A stretch of DNA of 64,000 nt, from assembly GCA_045539475.1 (NCBI GenBank), contig JAZQFJ010000015.1, positions 1 to 64,000 of the forward strand, in the 5' to 3' direction. Positions 9,030 through 18,812 of the stretch are shown here, piece by piece; position 1 is the stretch's first letter, and every line of letters starts with the position of its first letter. The DNA comes from SIG480 sp045539475. GTDB taxonomy: Bacteria > Bacillota > Clostridia > Oscillospirales > JAAYXM01. The position numbers and the translations under genes were made by a program. The notes under the pieces are model-generated. The model saw only the letters and a list, made by a program, of their open reading frames with translations, did no database searches and was not told the origin of the DNA.

Positions 9030-9479
9030 TTATACATTTTGTATATTATTTTTCTTACTTTGCGCAACCGCAAGCTCATCACAGCGGTTGTTTTTTGGGT
9101 TTGTAGCGTGACCTTTAACCCATATAAAGGTCACGTCATGTATATCAAGAAGGTTTAAAAGCTTTTCCCATAAATCGGGGTTTAATGCTTTTTCCTTTTT
9201 GTTTCGCATCCAGTTATTTTGTCTCCATTTTTTTGCCCAGCCCTGATTTATGCCGTCAACAATATATTTGCTGTCAGTGTAAAGCGAGACAGAACACGGC
9301 TCACGGAGAGCAGAGAGCGCGGAGATAACGCCTGTTAATTCCATACGGTTGTTTGTGGTATCCGCCTCACCGCCGGACATTTCCTTTTCTATTCCGTTGT
9401 ATTCAAGTATTGCCCCCCAACCGCCCGGTCCGGGATTGCCGGAACACGCGCCGTCGGTGTAAATTGTTACTTGTTTCAT
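9030..9479 (-). CDS. rnhA: Ribonuclease HI
   Basis: Cleaves RNA in RNA-DNA hybrids, for example primers and R-loops. The 149-residue protein has the standard length and motifs: IYTDGACSGNPGPGGWG (first catalytic Asp), NRMELTGV (Glu), YTDSKYIVDGI (second Asp) and a C-terminal HATNPKNNRCDELA with the catalytic His and last Asp. Start at 9479 follows a modest AGAGG site. It sits 31 bases upstream of iscS on the same strand and may be read with it. Confidence 0.95.
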   Translation of the reverse strand: MKQVTIYTDGACSGNPGPGGWGAILEYNGIEKEMSGGEADTTNNRMELTGVISALSALREPCSVSLYTDSKYIVDGINQGWAKKWRQNNWMRNKKEKALNPDLWEKLLNLLDIHDVTFIWVKGHATNPKNNRCDELAVAQSKKNNIQNV

Positions 9480-9538
9480 AGTAAAAGACCTCTGTCTGCA
9501 AAAAACATTTAAAATGTATTTCTTTTTCATTTCTTCGC

Positions 9539-9960
9539 TTGCGGGAAACCGCAAAATTCTTGCCCTGCCAGGCGGGCCTTCTTTAACCAACCGAGTTCCT
9601 CGCGGCATAGCCGCTGCGGTCGATTGCTAAAAATATGCCACCGGCATATTTTCTTAACGCATCGACGGCAAAGAAGCAAACCGAATTCAAGGGGGATTTC
9701 GATTTCCCCCTTGAAAATCCCCTTAAAACGAGCAGGGTTGCGACCCTGCACCCGGGGCTTCACTAACGTACCGGGATAGTATGTCGCCTATAAAGCCAAG
9801 CGGTTATAAATTACAGCGAAAGCACAGGCAAGCCTGAGCGTGCAAAATTTCAATTTTGCCTTTAGCGAAAGGCTCTGTGATAAGCGCGATAATTTATCCG
9901 CTGCTTTATCCAGCGACAAAGCGTGGGGTTTCAAAGGGGTTCGCAAGAGAACCCCTTTGA
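9539..9960. repeat. Hairpin-rich gene-free region between rnhA and gyrA
   Basis: The 489 bases from 9480 to 9968 hold no believable gene but many perfect inverted repeats: TTGCGG-GAAA-CCGCAA (9539-9554), a 10-bp stem with a 3-base loop around ATATGCC (9630-9652), TTCAAGGGGG/CCCCCTTGAA (near 9688-9715), GCAGGGT-TGCG-ACCCTGC (9732-9749), GCAAAATT/AATTTTGC (about 9840-9857), GCCTTT-AGCG-AAAGGC soon after, and a 12-bp stem (9931-9942 with 9949-9960). None has a clean T-run on the gyrA side. It looks like an array of intergenic repeat modules; function unknown. Confidence 0.7.
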
Positions 9961-9968
9961 TAATATGA

Positions 9969-12482
9969 TTATTCTTCTGCTTCGGTATTTTCAGTGATCG
10001 CATCACCGGTTTCAGAAGCTTCTTCACTTTCTTCCTCATGCGGAGCGGCGGCAACAGAAATAACCTTTACATCCTCGCCGACGCGCATCAGAATAACACC
10101 GCGCGTTACTCGTCCGAAAGTGCTGATTGTTTTTGCCGGCATTCTTATTATAACACCGTCATCGGATATTATCATAGCATCATTGGTGTCATCAACCATA
10201 ATAACACTTGCTATTTCACCAGTTTTCTCTGAAATGTTATAATTCATTATACCCTTGCCGTAACGGTTCTGCAAACGGTATTCAGATGCCTCTGTGCGTT
10301 TACCGTAACCCTTTTCAGTAACGGTAAGAACATCCTTGCCTTCGCAAATAACCTCTGCTCCGATAAGATAATCGCCTTCTGCAAGGTCAATACCATAAAC
10401 ACCGCCGGCTTCTCTTCCTGTTGCGCGGATGTCTGAGGCCTTGAACTTGATTGCCATTCCTCGGCGCGTTGCAAGAAATACCTCGCTGTCCGCAGCTGCA
10501 AGCATTACGGAAATAAGCTCATCATCATCGTCAAGACCTATTGCGCGGACACCTGCCTTGCGGCTTGAGTCAACACGGGAGAGCGCAATTCTCTTTACAA
10601 CACCTGCGCGTGTTGCCATAACAAGATAATGCTCATCGTCAAATTCCTTTATCGAAAGCATTGCCGTTACCTTTTCATCCGGCTCGAACGCAATGAGGTT
10701 TACTATGTTCATACCTACTGCAGTACGGCTTGATTCAGGTACCTGATAGCCCTTCATACGGTACATTCTGCCGCGCGTTGTGAAGAAGAGAAGCCAATCA
10801 TGGCTGGATGCCGTGAACATAGTCGTTACAAAATCCTCTTCCTTCTGCTTCATACCTGAAACACCGCGGCCACCGCGGTTCTGTGAGCGGTATGTAGAAA
10901 TCGGCATACGCTTTATATATCCGCGGTGAGTGAGAGTATATGCACAATCCTCAACCGGAATCAAATCCTCAAGGTCGATTTCATCATCAACCGGAACAAT
11001 TTCCGTTCTTCTTGCATCACCGTATTTATCCTTAATTACGGTAAGCTCATCCTTCAGGATGCCTGCAACAAGAGCGTCAGACTGAAGAACTTCTTTACAG
11101 AACGCAATTTTCTTCATAAGCTCGTTATACTCATTGTCAATCTTCTCGCGCTCAAGTCCCTGAAGTCTTGCAAGACGCATATCCAAAACTGCCTGAGCCT
11201 GAACATCGCTCATACCAAATGTTTCCATAAGGCGCTGCTTTGCATCATTATAGCTTGTGCGGATAATTCTTATAATCTCGTCGATATGGTCAAGAGCAAT
11301 ACGCAAACCTTCTAATATATGTGCTCTTGCCTCTGCCTTTTTAAGCTCATATGCTGTTCTTCTTCTTATAACGTCCTTCTGGAACATTATATACTGATCA
11401 AGGATATCACGGAGAGAAAGAGTTTTCGGCTTGTTATCAACAAGAGCAAGAAGAATTACGCCGAAGGTAGACTGCATCTGAGTATGCTTGAAAAGCATAT
11501 TAAGAACAACCTGCGGATTAGCTGTACGTGACAGCTCGATAACAACGCGGATACCCTCACGGCTACTCTCATCCTGAATATGAGTGATTCCTTCTATAAC
11601 CTTATTCTTAACAAGCTCTGCAATATGCTCGATGAGACGAGCTTTGTTTACCATATACGGAAGCTCGGTTGCAACGATACGGAAGCGTCCGTTGTCAAAC
11701 TCCTCAATCTCGGTTTTTGCACGAACCTTGAGATGTCCCTTACCGGTAGAGTACGCCGCGCGGATGCCCGCCATACCCATAATAACACCGGCTGTCGGGA
11801 AATCCGGTCCCTTAATATGTTCCATAAGATCAGAGAGTGTTGCCTCGGGATTATCTATAACCTCAATCGTCGCATCAATTACCTCGGAGAGGTTGTGCGG
11901 CGGGATGTTAGTGGTCATACCGACGGCGATACCGTTACTTCCGTTTACAAGAAGGCTCGGTATGCGGGACGGAAGAACAGACGGCTCCTGATGATATCCG
12001 TCAAAGTTTGGCTGGAAATCAACCGTTTCCTTATCAATATCTGCAAGCATTTCAAGCGCAATCTTTGAAAGACGCGCTTCTGTATAACGGTAAGCAGCAG
12101 CGGGGTCACCGTCAACAGAACCGAAGTTTCCGTGACCGTCAACCATCGGATAGCGCAGTGAGAACGGCTGTGCAAGACGAACCATTGCATCGTAAACCGA
12201 GCTGTCACCGTGCGGATGGTATCTACCAAGCACGTCACCGACAGTGGTTGCCGACTTTCTGTATGCCTTATCAGGGGTAAGCCCGTCCTCATACATAGTG
12301 TAAAGAATACGGCGGTGAACAGGCTTTAATCCGTCACGCACATCAGGAAGCGCACGGCCAACGATAACCGACATTGAATAGTCGATATATGCGCGCTTCA
12401 TTTCAGAATTAAGCTCAACATCTATTATTTTTTCAATTTCAAGATGATTAAGCGGTTTTTCTTCTCTTTTATTTTTAGACAT
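9969..12482 (-). CDS. gyrA: DNA gyrase subunit A
   Basis: Breakage-reunion subunit of gyrase, which introduces negative supercoils. The 837-residue protein has the winged-helix/tower N-terminal domain with the catalytic Tyr in YRYTEARL (Tyr133) and a C-terminal beta-pinwheel with a GyrA box (QNRGGRG). The quinolone-resistance region reads HPHGDSSVYD, with Ser94 and Asp98 at the positions of E. coli Ser83 and Asp87, so no classic resistance change is present. The C-terminus is a Glu-rich tail. It follows gyrB by 15 bases in one operon. Confidence 0.98.
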   Translation of the reverse strand: MSKNKREEKPLNHLEIEKIIDVELNSEMKRAYIDYSMSVIVGRALPDVRDGLKPVHRRILYTMYEDGLTPDKAYRKSATTVGDVLGRYHPHGDSSVYDAMVRLAQPFSLRYPMVDGHGNFGSVDGDPAAAYRYTEARLSKIALEMLADIDKETVDFQPNFDGYHQEPSVLPSRIPSLLVNGSNGIAVGMTTNIPPHNLSEVIDATIEVIDNPEATLSDLMEHIKGPDFPTAGVIMGMAGIRAAYSTGKGHLKVRAKTEIEEFDNGRFRIVATELPYMVNKARLIEHIAELVKNKVIEGITHIQDESSREGIRVVIELSRTANPQVVLNMLFKHTQMQSTFGVILLALVDNKPKTLSLRDILDQYIMFQKDVIRRRTAYELKKAEARAHILEGLRIALDHIDEIIRIIRTSYNDAKQRLMETFGMSDVQAQAVLDMRLARLQGLEREKIDNEYNELMKKIAFCKEVLQSDALVAGILKDELTVIKDKYGDARRTEIVPVDDEIDLEDLIPVEDCAYTLTHRGYIKRMPISTYRSQNRGGRGVSGMKQKEEDFVTTMFTASSHDWLLFFTTRGRMYRMKGYQVPESSRTAVGMNIVNLIAFEPDEKVTAMLSIKEFDDEHYLVMATRAGVVKRIALSRVDSSRKAGVRAIGLDDDDELISVMLAAADSEVFLATRRGMAIKFKASDIRATGREAGGVYGIDLAEGDYLIGAEVICEGKDVLTVTEKGYGKRTEASEYRLQNRYGKGIMNYNISEKTGEIASVIMVDDTNDAMIISDDGVIIRMPAKTISTFGRVTRGVILMRVGEDVKVISVAAAPHEEESEEASETGDAITENTEAEE

Positions 12483-12497
12483 AGATGATATACCTCA

Positions 12498-14441
12498 CTA
12501 CACATCAAGATTGGTTACATAACCGGCGTTCTGCTCGATAAATTCGCGGCGCGGTTCAACCTTTTCGCCCATAAGAAGAGTGAACGTTTCGTCAGCAGCA
12601 ATTGCATCTTCAAGCGTAACGCGCGCAAGAACTCGGTTTTCTGGGTTCATTGTTGTTTCCCAAAGCTCCTCCGGGTCCATTTCACCAAGACCCTTAAAAC
12701 GCTGTATCTTTGCATCCTCACCCATTTCGGCAAGCGCTGCTGCAAGTGCGTCATCATCATAGCAATATTTTTCCTGTTTTCCCTTGTATACCTTATAAAG
12801 AGGCGGCATAGCAAAATAAATATGTCCTGCCTCTACAAGCGGCCGCATAAAGCGGAAGAAGAACGTTAAGAGAAGCGTTCTGATATGTGCACCGTCAACG
12901 TCAGCATCCGACATAATAACAACTTTATGATAACGGAGCTTCTCTAAATTACAATCTGCCAGAATTCCCGTACCAAGTGCGGCAATAACAGGTGACAGTT
13001 TATCGTTATTATAAATTTTATCTGCGCGTGCCTTTTCAACGTTAAGCATCTTTCCCCACAGAGCAAGGATTGCCTGGAATCTTCTGTCGCGGCCTTCCTT
13101 TGCCGAGCCTGCAGCCGAGTCTCCCTCGACGATATATATCTCTGAAAGGCGCGGATCCTTAACCTGACAGTCAGCAAGCTTACCGGGAAGAGAAAGTGAA
13201 TCAAGCGGTCCCTTTCTTCGTGCATTTTCCTTTGCACGGCGTGCTGCCTCTCGCGCGTGAGCGGCATCTATAGTTTTACCTACAATCGCCTTTGCGACTT
13301 TCGGATTTTCCTCGAAAAAGGTTGAAAGCTTGTCATTTACCATATTAGTAACAAGCGTTCTTACAGCGGCATTACCAAGCTTCGTTTTTGTCTGTCCTTC
13401 AAACTGTGCCTCTAAAACCTTAACAGAAATTACGCAGGTAAGACCTTCAAGCATATCTGTTCCTTCAAGCTTTTCATCCTCTTTTATCATCTTTGATTTG
13501 CGCGCATATTCATTTATAACGCGAGTAAGAGCAGTTTTAAAGCCTGTTTCGTGCATTCCGCCTTCGGTTGTGTTAATGTTATTTGCAAATGAAATTATAT
13601 TTGCATTATATCCGTCGTTATACTGCATCGCAACTTCTGCGATATTGTCATCCTTCGTTCCCGCAACATAAATAACATCGGGATGGATAACTTCTTTCTT
13701 TATCTTGCCGTTTAAGTATTCAACAAACGTACGGATACCGCCCTCATAGCAGAAATCATCGTGTTTTCCCTCACTTCCGTCTTCCGTAGGACGAAGATCA
13801 GAGAGCACAATGCGTACACCTGCATTAAGAAAAGCCTGCTGTTGCAATCTCTTCTGCAGTATTTCATAATTGAATACTGTTGTATCAAAAATCTCACGGT
13901 CCGGCTTAAATGTAACCTTTGTTCCGGTCTCGGTTCCCTTACCTATAATCTTTATAGGAGTTTCTATATCTCCGCGGCAAAAACGCATATAGTGGATATT
14001 CTCGCCGTCACAAACCTCAACCTCAAGCCACTCTGAAAGTGCGTTAACAACAGACGCACCAACGCCGTGGAGACCGCCGGAAACCTTGTACCCGCCACCG
14101 CCGAACTTTCCGCCTGCGTGAAGTACGGTAAAAACAACCTCAAGGGCAGATTTTCCCGTTGCGTGAGTACCTGTCGGAATACCGCGCCCGTTATCGGTAA
14201 CGCTTATGATATCTCCGTCACGGATATCAACATTGATGCATGAACAGTGACCTGCCAATGCTTCGTCAATTGAGTTATCAACAATTTCATATACAAGGTG
14301 ATGAAGACCTGCCTCAGCTGTTGAACCTATATACATACCCGGACGGCGGCGTACCGCTTCAAGCCCTTCAAGTACCTGAATATTACTTTCATCATAGCTG
14401 CCGTTTACAACGGTATCTACTGTTTCTACTGTATCTGCCAT
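12498..14441 (-). CDS. gyrB: DNA gyrase subunit B
   Basis: ATPase subunit of gyrase. The 647-residue protein carries the GHKL ATP site (EIVDNSIDEA, DNGRGIP, GLHGVGASVVNAL), the transducer domain, and a TOPRIM domain with EGDSAAGSAK and the MSDADVDGAH Asp triad. The usual PLRGK stretch reads ALWGK here, close to other Clostridia as I recall them. A GGAGG site precedes the ATG at 14441. It lies downstream of recF and remB, matching the Bacillus subtilis order. Confidence 0.98.
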   Translation of the reverse strand: MADTVETVDTVVNGSYDESNIQVLEGLEAVRRRPGMYIGSTAEAGLHHLVYEIVDNSIDEALAGHCSCINVDIRDGDIISVTDNGRGIPTGTHATGKSALEVVFTVLHAGGKFGGGGYKVSGGLHGVGASVVNALSEWLEVEVCDGENIHYMRFCRGDIETPIKIIGKGTETGTKVTFKPDREIFDTTVFNYEILQKRLQQQAFLNAGVRIVLSDLRPTEDGSEGKHDDFCYEGGIRTFVEYLNGKIKKEVIHPDVIYVAGTKDDNIAEVAMQYNDGYNANIISFANNINTTEGGMHETGFKTALTRVINEYARKSKMIKEDEKLEGTDMLEGLTCVISVKVLEAQFEGQTKTKLGNAAVRTLVTNMVNDKLSTFFEENPKVAKAIVGKTIDAAHAREAARRAKENARRKGPLDSLSLPGKLADCQVKDPRLSEIYIVEGDSAAGSAKEGRDRRFQAILALWGKMLNVEKARADKIYNNDKLSPVIAALGTGILADCNLEKLRYHKVVIMSDADVDGAHIRTLLLTFFFRFMRPLVEAGHIYFAMPPLYKVYKGKQEKYCYDDDALAAALAEMGEDAKIQRFKGLGEMDPEELWETTMNPENRVLARVTLEDAIAADETFTLLMGEKVEPRREFIEQNAGYVTNLDV

Positions 14442-14557
14442 ATTAAAAAAACCTCCGCTTTTTTAATGCAAAGTGCAAAGTGCAAAATGCAAAATTATTT
14501 CAATAATAACATTGATTTTCAAATCATTCAGCATTCTTCATATCAGAAATGAATTTT

Positions 14558-14818
14558 TTATTCTTGGATAAGCTCCTCACTTCTTTTTTGAAGTGTTTGT
14601 GAAGAAATTTGAGATATATATACGCGCTCACGGTTACCGTCACGCGTTACAATAAACGAACGTGGAATATCATCACACACGTTTATTACATGGTTTGCTT
14701 TTTCCTTTTGTGCAAGAAAAGCACGTGTTCTTTTTGACTGAGATGTTATCTCAAGATCAAAAACACCGATTATACTTGATTTCGGAAGTAATTTTCCTCT
14801 TCCTATATGAAGAAACAC
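14558..14818 (-). CDS. remB: RemB/DUF370 family protein
   Basis: Small (86 residues) DUF370-family protein, related to RemA/RemB, DNA-binding regulators of matrix genes in Bacillus. It starts MFLHIGRGKLLPK and contains GVFDLE, as in that family. The place between recF and gyrB is exactly where B. subtilis has yaaB (remB). It is 16 bases downstream of recF. The actual targets here are unknown. Confidence 0.85.
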   Translation of the reverse strand: MFLHIGRGKLLPKSSIIGVFDLEITSQSKRTRAFLAQKEKANHVINVCDDIPRSFIVTRDGNRERVYISQISSQTLQKRSEELIQE

Positions 14819-14834
14819 TTATAAAGATCCTCCA

Positions 14835-15947
14835 TCATTCATTATTCCTTTTATCTATAATCCTGCCGCCTTCAACCGTAAATATTCTTCCTTTTGAAAG
14901 CTCAGAAAACATACTTGGATCACAACCGGTTATTACCGTCTGTCCGCGATTTACGTCATTTAAAAGAAATGAGCGACGCGATGGGTCAAGCTCGCTTAAA
15001 ACATCATCCAAAAGAAGAATAGGCGCTTCTCCTGAATCCTTTTCTATCACAGCATGTTCGGCAACCTTAAGTGACAGCACGCACGAACGTATCTGTCCCT
15101 GAGATCCGAAATCACGGGCAGAGTTTCCGTTTACCGATACGGTAAAATCATCTCTGTGAGTTCCAACAAGACAAAATCCACTTGCAAATTCCGCTTCTTT
15201 CCGGCGTTTGAGATGTTCAAGAATAAATCTTGCATTATTCTTATCAGTATGGTTTAAAATCGCGCTGTCGCAATTATATTTTACAGAAATAACATCTTTT
15301 CCACCGGAGATTTTTTTCATTGTTTCGCTTGCAATTACATTAATTGCCTTTATGAACTCTCCGCGCTCATACGTTATATATGCCGCACATTTCGCCAGCT
15401 TTTCATTTAAAACATCTACATAATCATAATATATATGCCTGCTTTTTTCATCCTTAAGAATTTTTCGCTTACTCTCTATCAGCTTATTATGCTCTGCAAG
15501 AGCTTCAATATATGCCGGAAGCATCTGAGACAAAGCTATATTCATATATCTGCGCCTTCTCGCAGGACCTTCTTTTATAAGCTGAAGATCATCCGGAGAA
15601 AAAACAACTGTTTTTATAAGACCTATATGATTACGCGGGCTTCTTTCCCTTACACCGTTAACAAAAATCTGCCTTCCGGACCGTGAAAGAATACATTTTA
15701 CTTCAACATCGCGTTCATAAGCTATAAAAGTTCCTTTTATCTCTGCATATTCGCGCTCTTTCATTATTGCATCCGCATCACGGCTTCCGCGAAACGGTTT
15801 TAAGCAGGAAAGGTAAAAAATTGATTCGAGAAGATTTGTTTTTCCCTGCGCATTTTCACCGAAAATAATGTTCTGACCTTCTGAAAACTCTATTTCTTCA
15901 TTTTCATAATTGCGAAAATCAGAAAGCTTTAATCTTTTTATCTGCAT
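14835..15947 (-). CDS. recF: DNA repair/recombination ATPase RecF
   Basis: RecF, with RecO and RecR, loads RecA at single-strand gaps. The 370-residue SMC-like ATPase has Walker A (FGENAQGKTNLLES), a signature region (GSQGQIRSCVLSLKVAE) and Walker B (ILLLDDVLSELD). Its ATG overlaps the dnaN stop in TAATG, implying translational coupling. The small S4-domain gene (yaaA) often found between dnaN and recF is absent. Confidence 0.97.
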   Translation of the reverse strand: MQIKRLKLSDFRNYENEEIEFSEGQNIIFGENAQGKTNLLESIFYLSCLKPFRGSRDADAIMKEREYAEIKGTFIAYERDVEVKCILSRSGRQIFVNGVRERSPRNHIGLIKTVVFSPDDLQLIKEGPARRRRYMNIALSQMLPAYIEALAEHNKLIESKRKILKDEKSRHIYYDYVDVLNEKLAKCAAYITYERGEFIKAINVIASETMKKISGGKDVISVKYNCDSAILNHTDKNNARFILEHLKRRKEAEFASGFCLVGTHRDDFTVSVNGNSARDFGSQGQIRSCVLSLKVAEHAVIEKDSGEAPILLLDDVLSELDPSRRSFLLNDVNRGQTVITGCDPSMFSELSKGRIFTVEGGRIIDKRNNE

Positions 15948-17056
15948 TATTCTGCTTTAAGACGAACAGGAAGAATAAGATGGAGATACTCTCCTCCCTC
16001 CGGCGGAGTGATAAGGATAGGAGCTACATGTGTATTAAGTTCAAGATCCAGCTCATCATCCGGAGACGCACGCAAAGCATCAAGAATAAACTTATGGTTA
16101 AAGCCTATTTCAAGATTTTCGCCTTTATTGAGAAGAGCACATTCATCCTGAGAGCTTCCGACAGGTGTACGGCAAGAAATAAAGAGCGTATTTTCCGAAA
16201 ACTGAAGATGAATCGGGTTCTTTATTCTTTCGCTTATAAGAATTGAAACTCGCTCGATCGTTGTTATAAGGTCACGGCGGTTTACGCGAACCTTAAATGT
16301 ACCGCTTTTCGGAACAGCTTTCTTATAATTTAAAAACTCACCTTCCAGAATTCTTGAAATAATCATCGATCCGCCAAGACGGAAAATGATATGTTTTTTA
16401 CCGACACAGATTGATGCTTCTTCATCAGACTCTGCACAGAGCTTTTCAACTTCCTTAAGAGTAAGCCCGGGAACAACGAAATGGAAATTTTCTTCTTCGC
16501 TTTCGTTTTCAATTTCTGCCGTTCTGTAAGAAAGACGGAAACCGTCAACCGAAACAACCGTTACGCGGTTTCCCTCTACATCGAAAAGCGAACCGGTATG
16601 AACAGGCTTTGATTCATCTCCGCTTATTGCAAAAATGGTCTGGGAAATCATTTTCTTAAGGTCACCCTGACGAAGATTTAAAAAGTACTTTTTTTCAATA
16701 TCCGGAAGTGAAGGGAAATCCTTTGCTGAAAGACAAACAACTTCATGACGGACATTTCCACAAGTAACGGTCGCCATAAGGTTATCGTCTGTTGTAAATG
16801 TTACGGGTTCATCAGGAAGCAAACGGATAATATCAGAGAAAATTTTTGCGTTTACAACAATTATACCCTGCTCTTCAATTTCCGCCGGAACGGTTACGCG
16901 GATACCTATAGACAGGTCGTATCCTGTAAGAGTAAGCTCGCGTCCGCAATTTATGAGAATACCCTCCATTACAGGAACAGAGCTTTTTGTCGCTACTGCC
17001 CATGATGTTTTTGCAATTGCAGATGACAGAACTGATTTTTCACAAACAAATTTCAT
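15947..17056 (-). CDS. dnaN: DNA polymerase III sliding clamp
   Basis: Beta clamp that rings DNA and tethers the polymerase. The 369-residue protein has the three-domain fold length and ends LILPVRL, the family's C-terminal signature. It is preceded by AGAAAGGA. It lies just past the likely origin, downstream of dnaA, and is coupled to recF by a 1-base stop/start overlap. Confidence 0.98.
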   Translation of the reverse strand: MKFVCEKSVLSSAIAKTSWAVATKSSVPVMEGILINCGRELTLTGYDLSIGIRVTVPAEIEEQGIIVVNAKIFSDIIRLLPDEPVTFTTDDNLMATVTCGNVRHEVVCLSAKDFPSLPDIEKKYFLNLRQGDLKKMISQTIFAISGDESKPVHTGSLFDVEGNRVTVVSVDGFRLSYRTAEIENESEEENFHFVVPGLTLKEVEKLCAESDEEASICVGKKHIIFRLGGSMIISRILEGEFLNYKKAVPKSGTFKVRVNRRDLITTIERVSILISERIKNPIHLQFSENTLFISCRTPVGSSQDECALLNKGENLEIGFNHKFILDALRASPDDELDLELNTHVAPILITPPEGGEYLHLILPVRLKAE

Positions 17057-17368
17057 AACTGATTTTCCTTTCTGCGGAAATTTATAGATTTATAATTAGT
17101 CGTTTTTTAGTGCTGTGATAAATTTTTTTATTTTTTTCTTAAAAAGCGAATATTCTTCTTTATAAAAGAATATAATATATATTTTAGTATTTATAGTAGG
17201 GCCTGTGGAAATTGTGGAAAAGTGTTTTTTTCGGCAAAATAAAGCGAATTTTGACTCCAAAGCGTCTTTTGGAAAAAGAATGAAGTTTTAAACAGGACAC
17301 CTTGGGATAACTTTTATCCCAAGCCCTTCCCTGTGAAATCCACAGACATCCTGTGGAAAGATTTTTAT
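17057..17368 (-). other. oriC: Likely chromosomal origin (oriC) between dnaA and dnaN
   Basis: Read on the minus strand, two adjoining DnaA-box-like sites, TTTTCCACA (17213-17221) and ATTTCCACA (17204-17212), are followed by GC-rich GGCCC, then TACTATAAATACT, a DnaA-trio-like run of TAG-type triplets on the other strand, then an AT-rich tract (about 17117-17190). This is the layout of the basal unwinding system described for B. subtilis. Further degenerate boxes (AAATCCACA at 17336-17344, TGTGGAAAG at 17352-17360) and a 10-bp inverted repeat CTTGGGATAA/TTATCCCAAG (17301-17323) lie nearer dnaA. No gene lies here. Confidence 0.82.
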
Positions 17369-18676
17369 TTACGGAGTGAGAACCGAGTTTTTAACATCTG
17401 CGATTTTTTCTTTCAGCGCCTGATCTGTTTTAAGCTGTTCTTCAAGCGAGTCAACTGCGTATTTAATGGTAGTGTGGTCTTTTCCGAAAACCTTTCCCAT
17501 CTTCGGGAAGGATTCATGCGTCATATGGCGTACCATATACATTGCTATTTTTCTCGGCTCGGAAACCTTTGAAGAGCGGTCTTTACCAAGAATGTCGGAA
17601 GCGTCAATTTCAAAGTATTTTGCAACAGCCTTGATGATAAACTCCGGTGTCGGATTAATCCATGGGTTTTCGGCAAATATGTCTCGTATGGCTCGTTCTG
17701 CTGCCTGGAGACCGTCAGTATCCTGAAGAAGATCGCGGTAAGCGAGAAGCTTGTGTACCGCACCTTCAAGCTGGCGGACGTTAGCGGTAACGTTATTTGA
17801 GATAAGCTCTTTCTGTTCAGTTGTGAGCTTAAGACCTATAAGGTCTGCCTTAAGGCTTACGATAGCCATTCGTGTTTCAAAGTCCGGAGGTTCAATGTCT
17901 GCAAGAAGCCCCCATTCAAAACGCGTTTTAAGTCTTTCCTCAAGCTTTGCCATTTCTTTCGGCGGGCGGTCAGATGTAAGAACAATCTGTTTGTGGGATT
18001 CATGAAGGGCATTGAAGGTATGAAAAAATTCTTCCTGCGTGCTTTCTTTGCCTGCGATAAACTGGATATCGTCAACCAAAAGAATATCGGAGTTTCTGTA
18101 TTTTTCGCGGAATTGAGGAAGGGTTCCGCTTTGTATTGCAGCGATAAGCTCTATAGTAAAATCCTCGCTCTTTATGTATGTTATTTTAGCTTTTGGATTT
18201 TTCTTTCTTATTGTTCCTGCAATAGCGTAAAGAAGGTGGGTTTTACCGAGCCCGGAGCCACCGTGAATGAGAAGAGGATTATAAGTTGTTCCGGGCATCT
18301 CTGCAACAGCCTTTGCTGCGGCATGAGCAAATTTGTTGGACGAACCGACAATAAATTTTTCAAATGAATATTCATCGTAGTTTGAGAAGGTCTGTGTTTC
18401 CGGAGAAAGAGAGCCCTCATATTCATCTTCTGTATAAATCGCAAATTTCATCGGAACTGAAAAAAGTGCGAAAAGAGCATCGTTTATCTTTTGAGTATAA
18501 TATTTTTCAATGGTCGTTTTTTTGAAGTCTGCGGGCGTAACGAGAACCAGGCAATCATCACGAAGCTCTACTGCGCGGATATCCTCAAACCATGTCTGGA
18601 TAGTAACTTCAAGCAGGCCATATTCTTCTTTCATTATTTGCAGAACTCTCTTTAAGACATCTGCGGCATTGTTCAT
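17369..18676 (-). CDS. dnaA: Chromosomal replication initiator DnaA
   Basis: Initiator AAA+ protein that binds DnaA boxes and melts the origin. The 435-residue protein has an N-terminal interaction domain, Walker A GGSGLGKTHL (near residue 139), Walker B ILLVDDIQFI, and a C-terminal helix-turn-helix with the DHTTIKYA signature that reads DnaA boxes. A GGGGGA site precedes the ATG. It has its own promoter (18712-18740) and diverges from rpmH, as in most Firmicutes. Confidence 0.98.
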   Translation of the reverse strand: MNNAADVLKRVLQIMKEEYGLLEVTIQTWFEDIRAVELRDDCLVLVTPADFKKTTIEKYYTQKINDALFALFSVPMKFAIYTEDEYEGSLSPETQTFSNYDEYSFEKFIVGSSNKFAHAAAKAVAEMPGTTYNPLLIHGGSGLGKTHLLYAIAGTIRKKNPKAKITYIKSEDFTIELIAAIQSGTLPQFREKYRNSDILLVDDIQFIAGKESTQEEFFHTFNALHESHKQIVLTSDRPPKEMAKLEERLKTRFEWGLLADIEPPDFETRMAIVSLKADLIGLKLTTEQKELISNNVTANVRQLEGAVHKLLAYRDLLQDTDGLQAAERAIRDIFAENPWINPTPEFIIKAVAKYFEIDASDILGKDRSSKVSEPRKIAMYMVRHMTHESFPKMGKVFGKDHTTIKYAVDSLEEQLKTDQALKEKIADVKNSVLTP

Positions 18677-18711
18677 AGGTCAATTTCCCCCACTATAATT
18701 TTTACTTTACT

Positions 18712-18740
18712 ATTATAACAGAAAACAGCATTTTTGTAAA
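18712..18740 (-). promoter_or_regulatory. dnaA promoter
   Basis: On the minus strand: TTTACA (18740-18735), 17-base spacer, TATAAT (18717-18712). Perfect -10 and five of six for the -35. No clear DnaA box overlaps it. Confidence 0.8.
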
Positions 18741-18812
18741 TAATAATTTACATATTATAATTAAACAAAATTGAATTTTATCGCTGAAATTTGAAAAATA
18801 ATAAAAAAACAG

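Noticed and set aside
9527..10054. Two minus-strand frames (78 and 88 codons) between rnhA and gyrA
   Set aside because: They pass through perfect hairpins, have no ribosome site, and the second overlaps the gyrA 3' end.
10200..12250. Quinolone-resistance mutation in gyrA
   Set aside because: The key positions read Ser94 and Asp98, the sensitive state.
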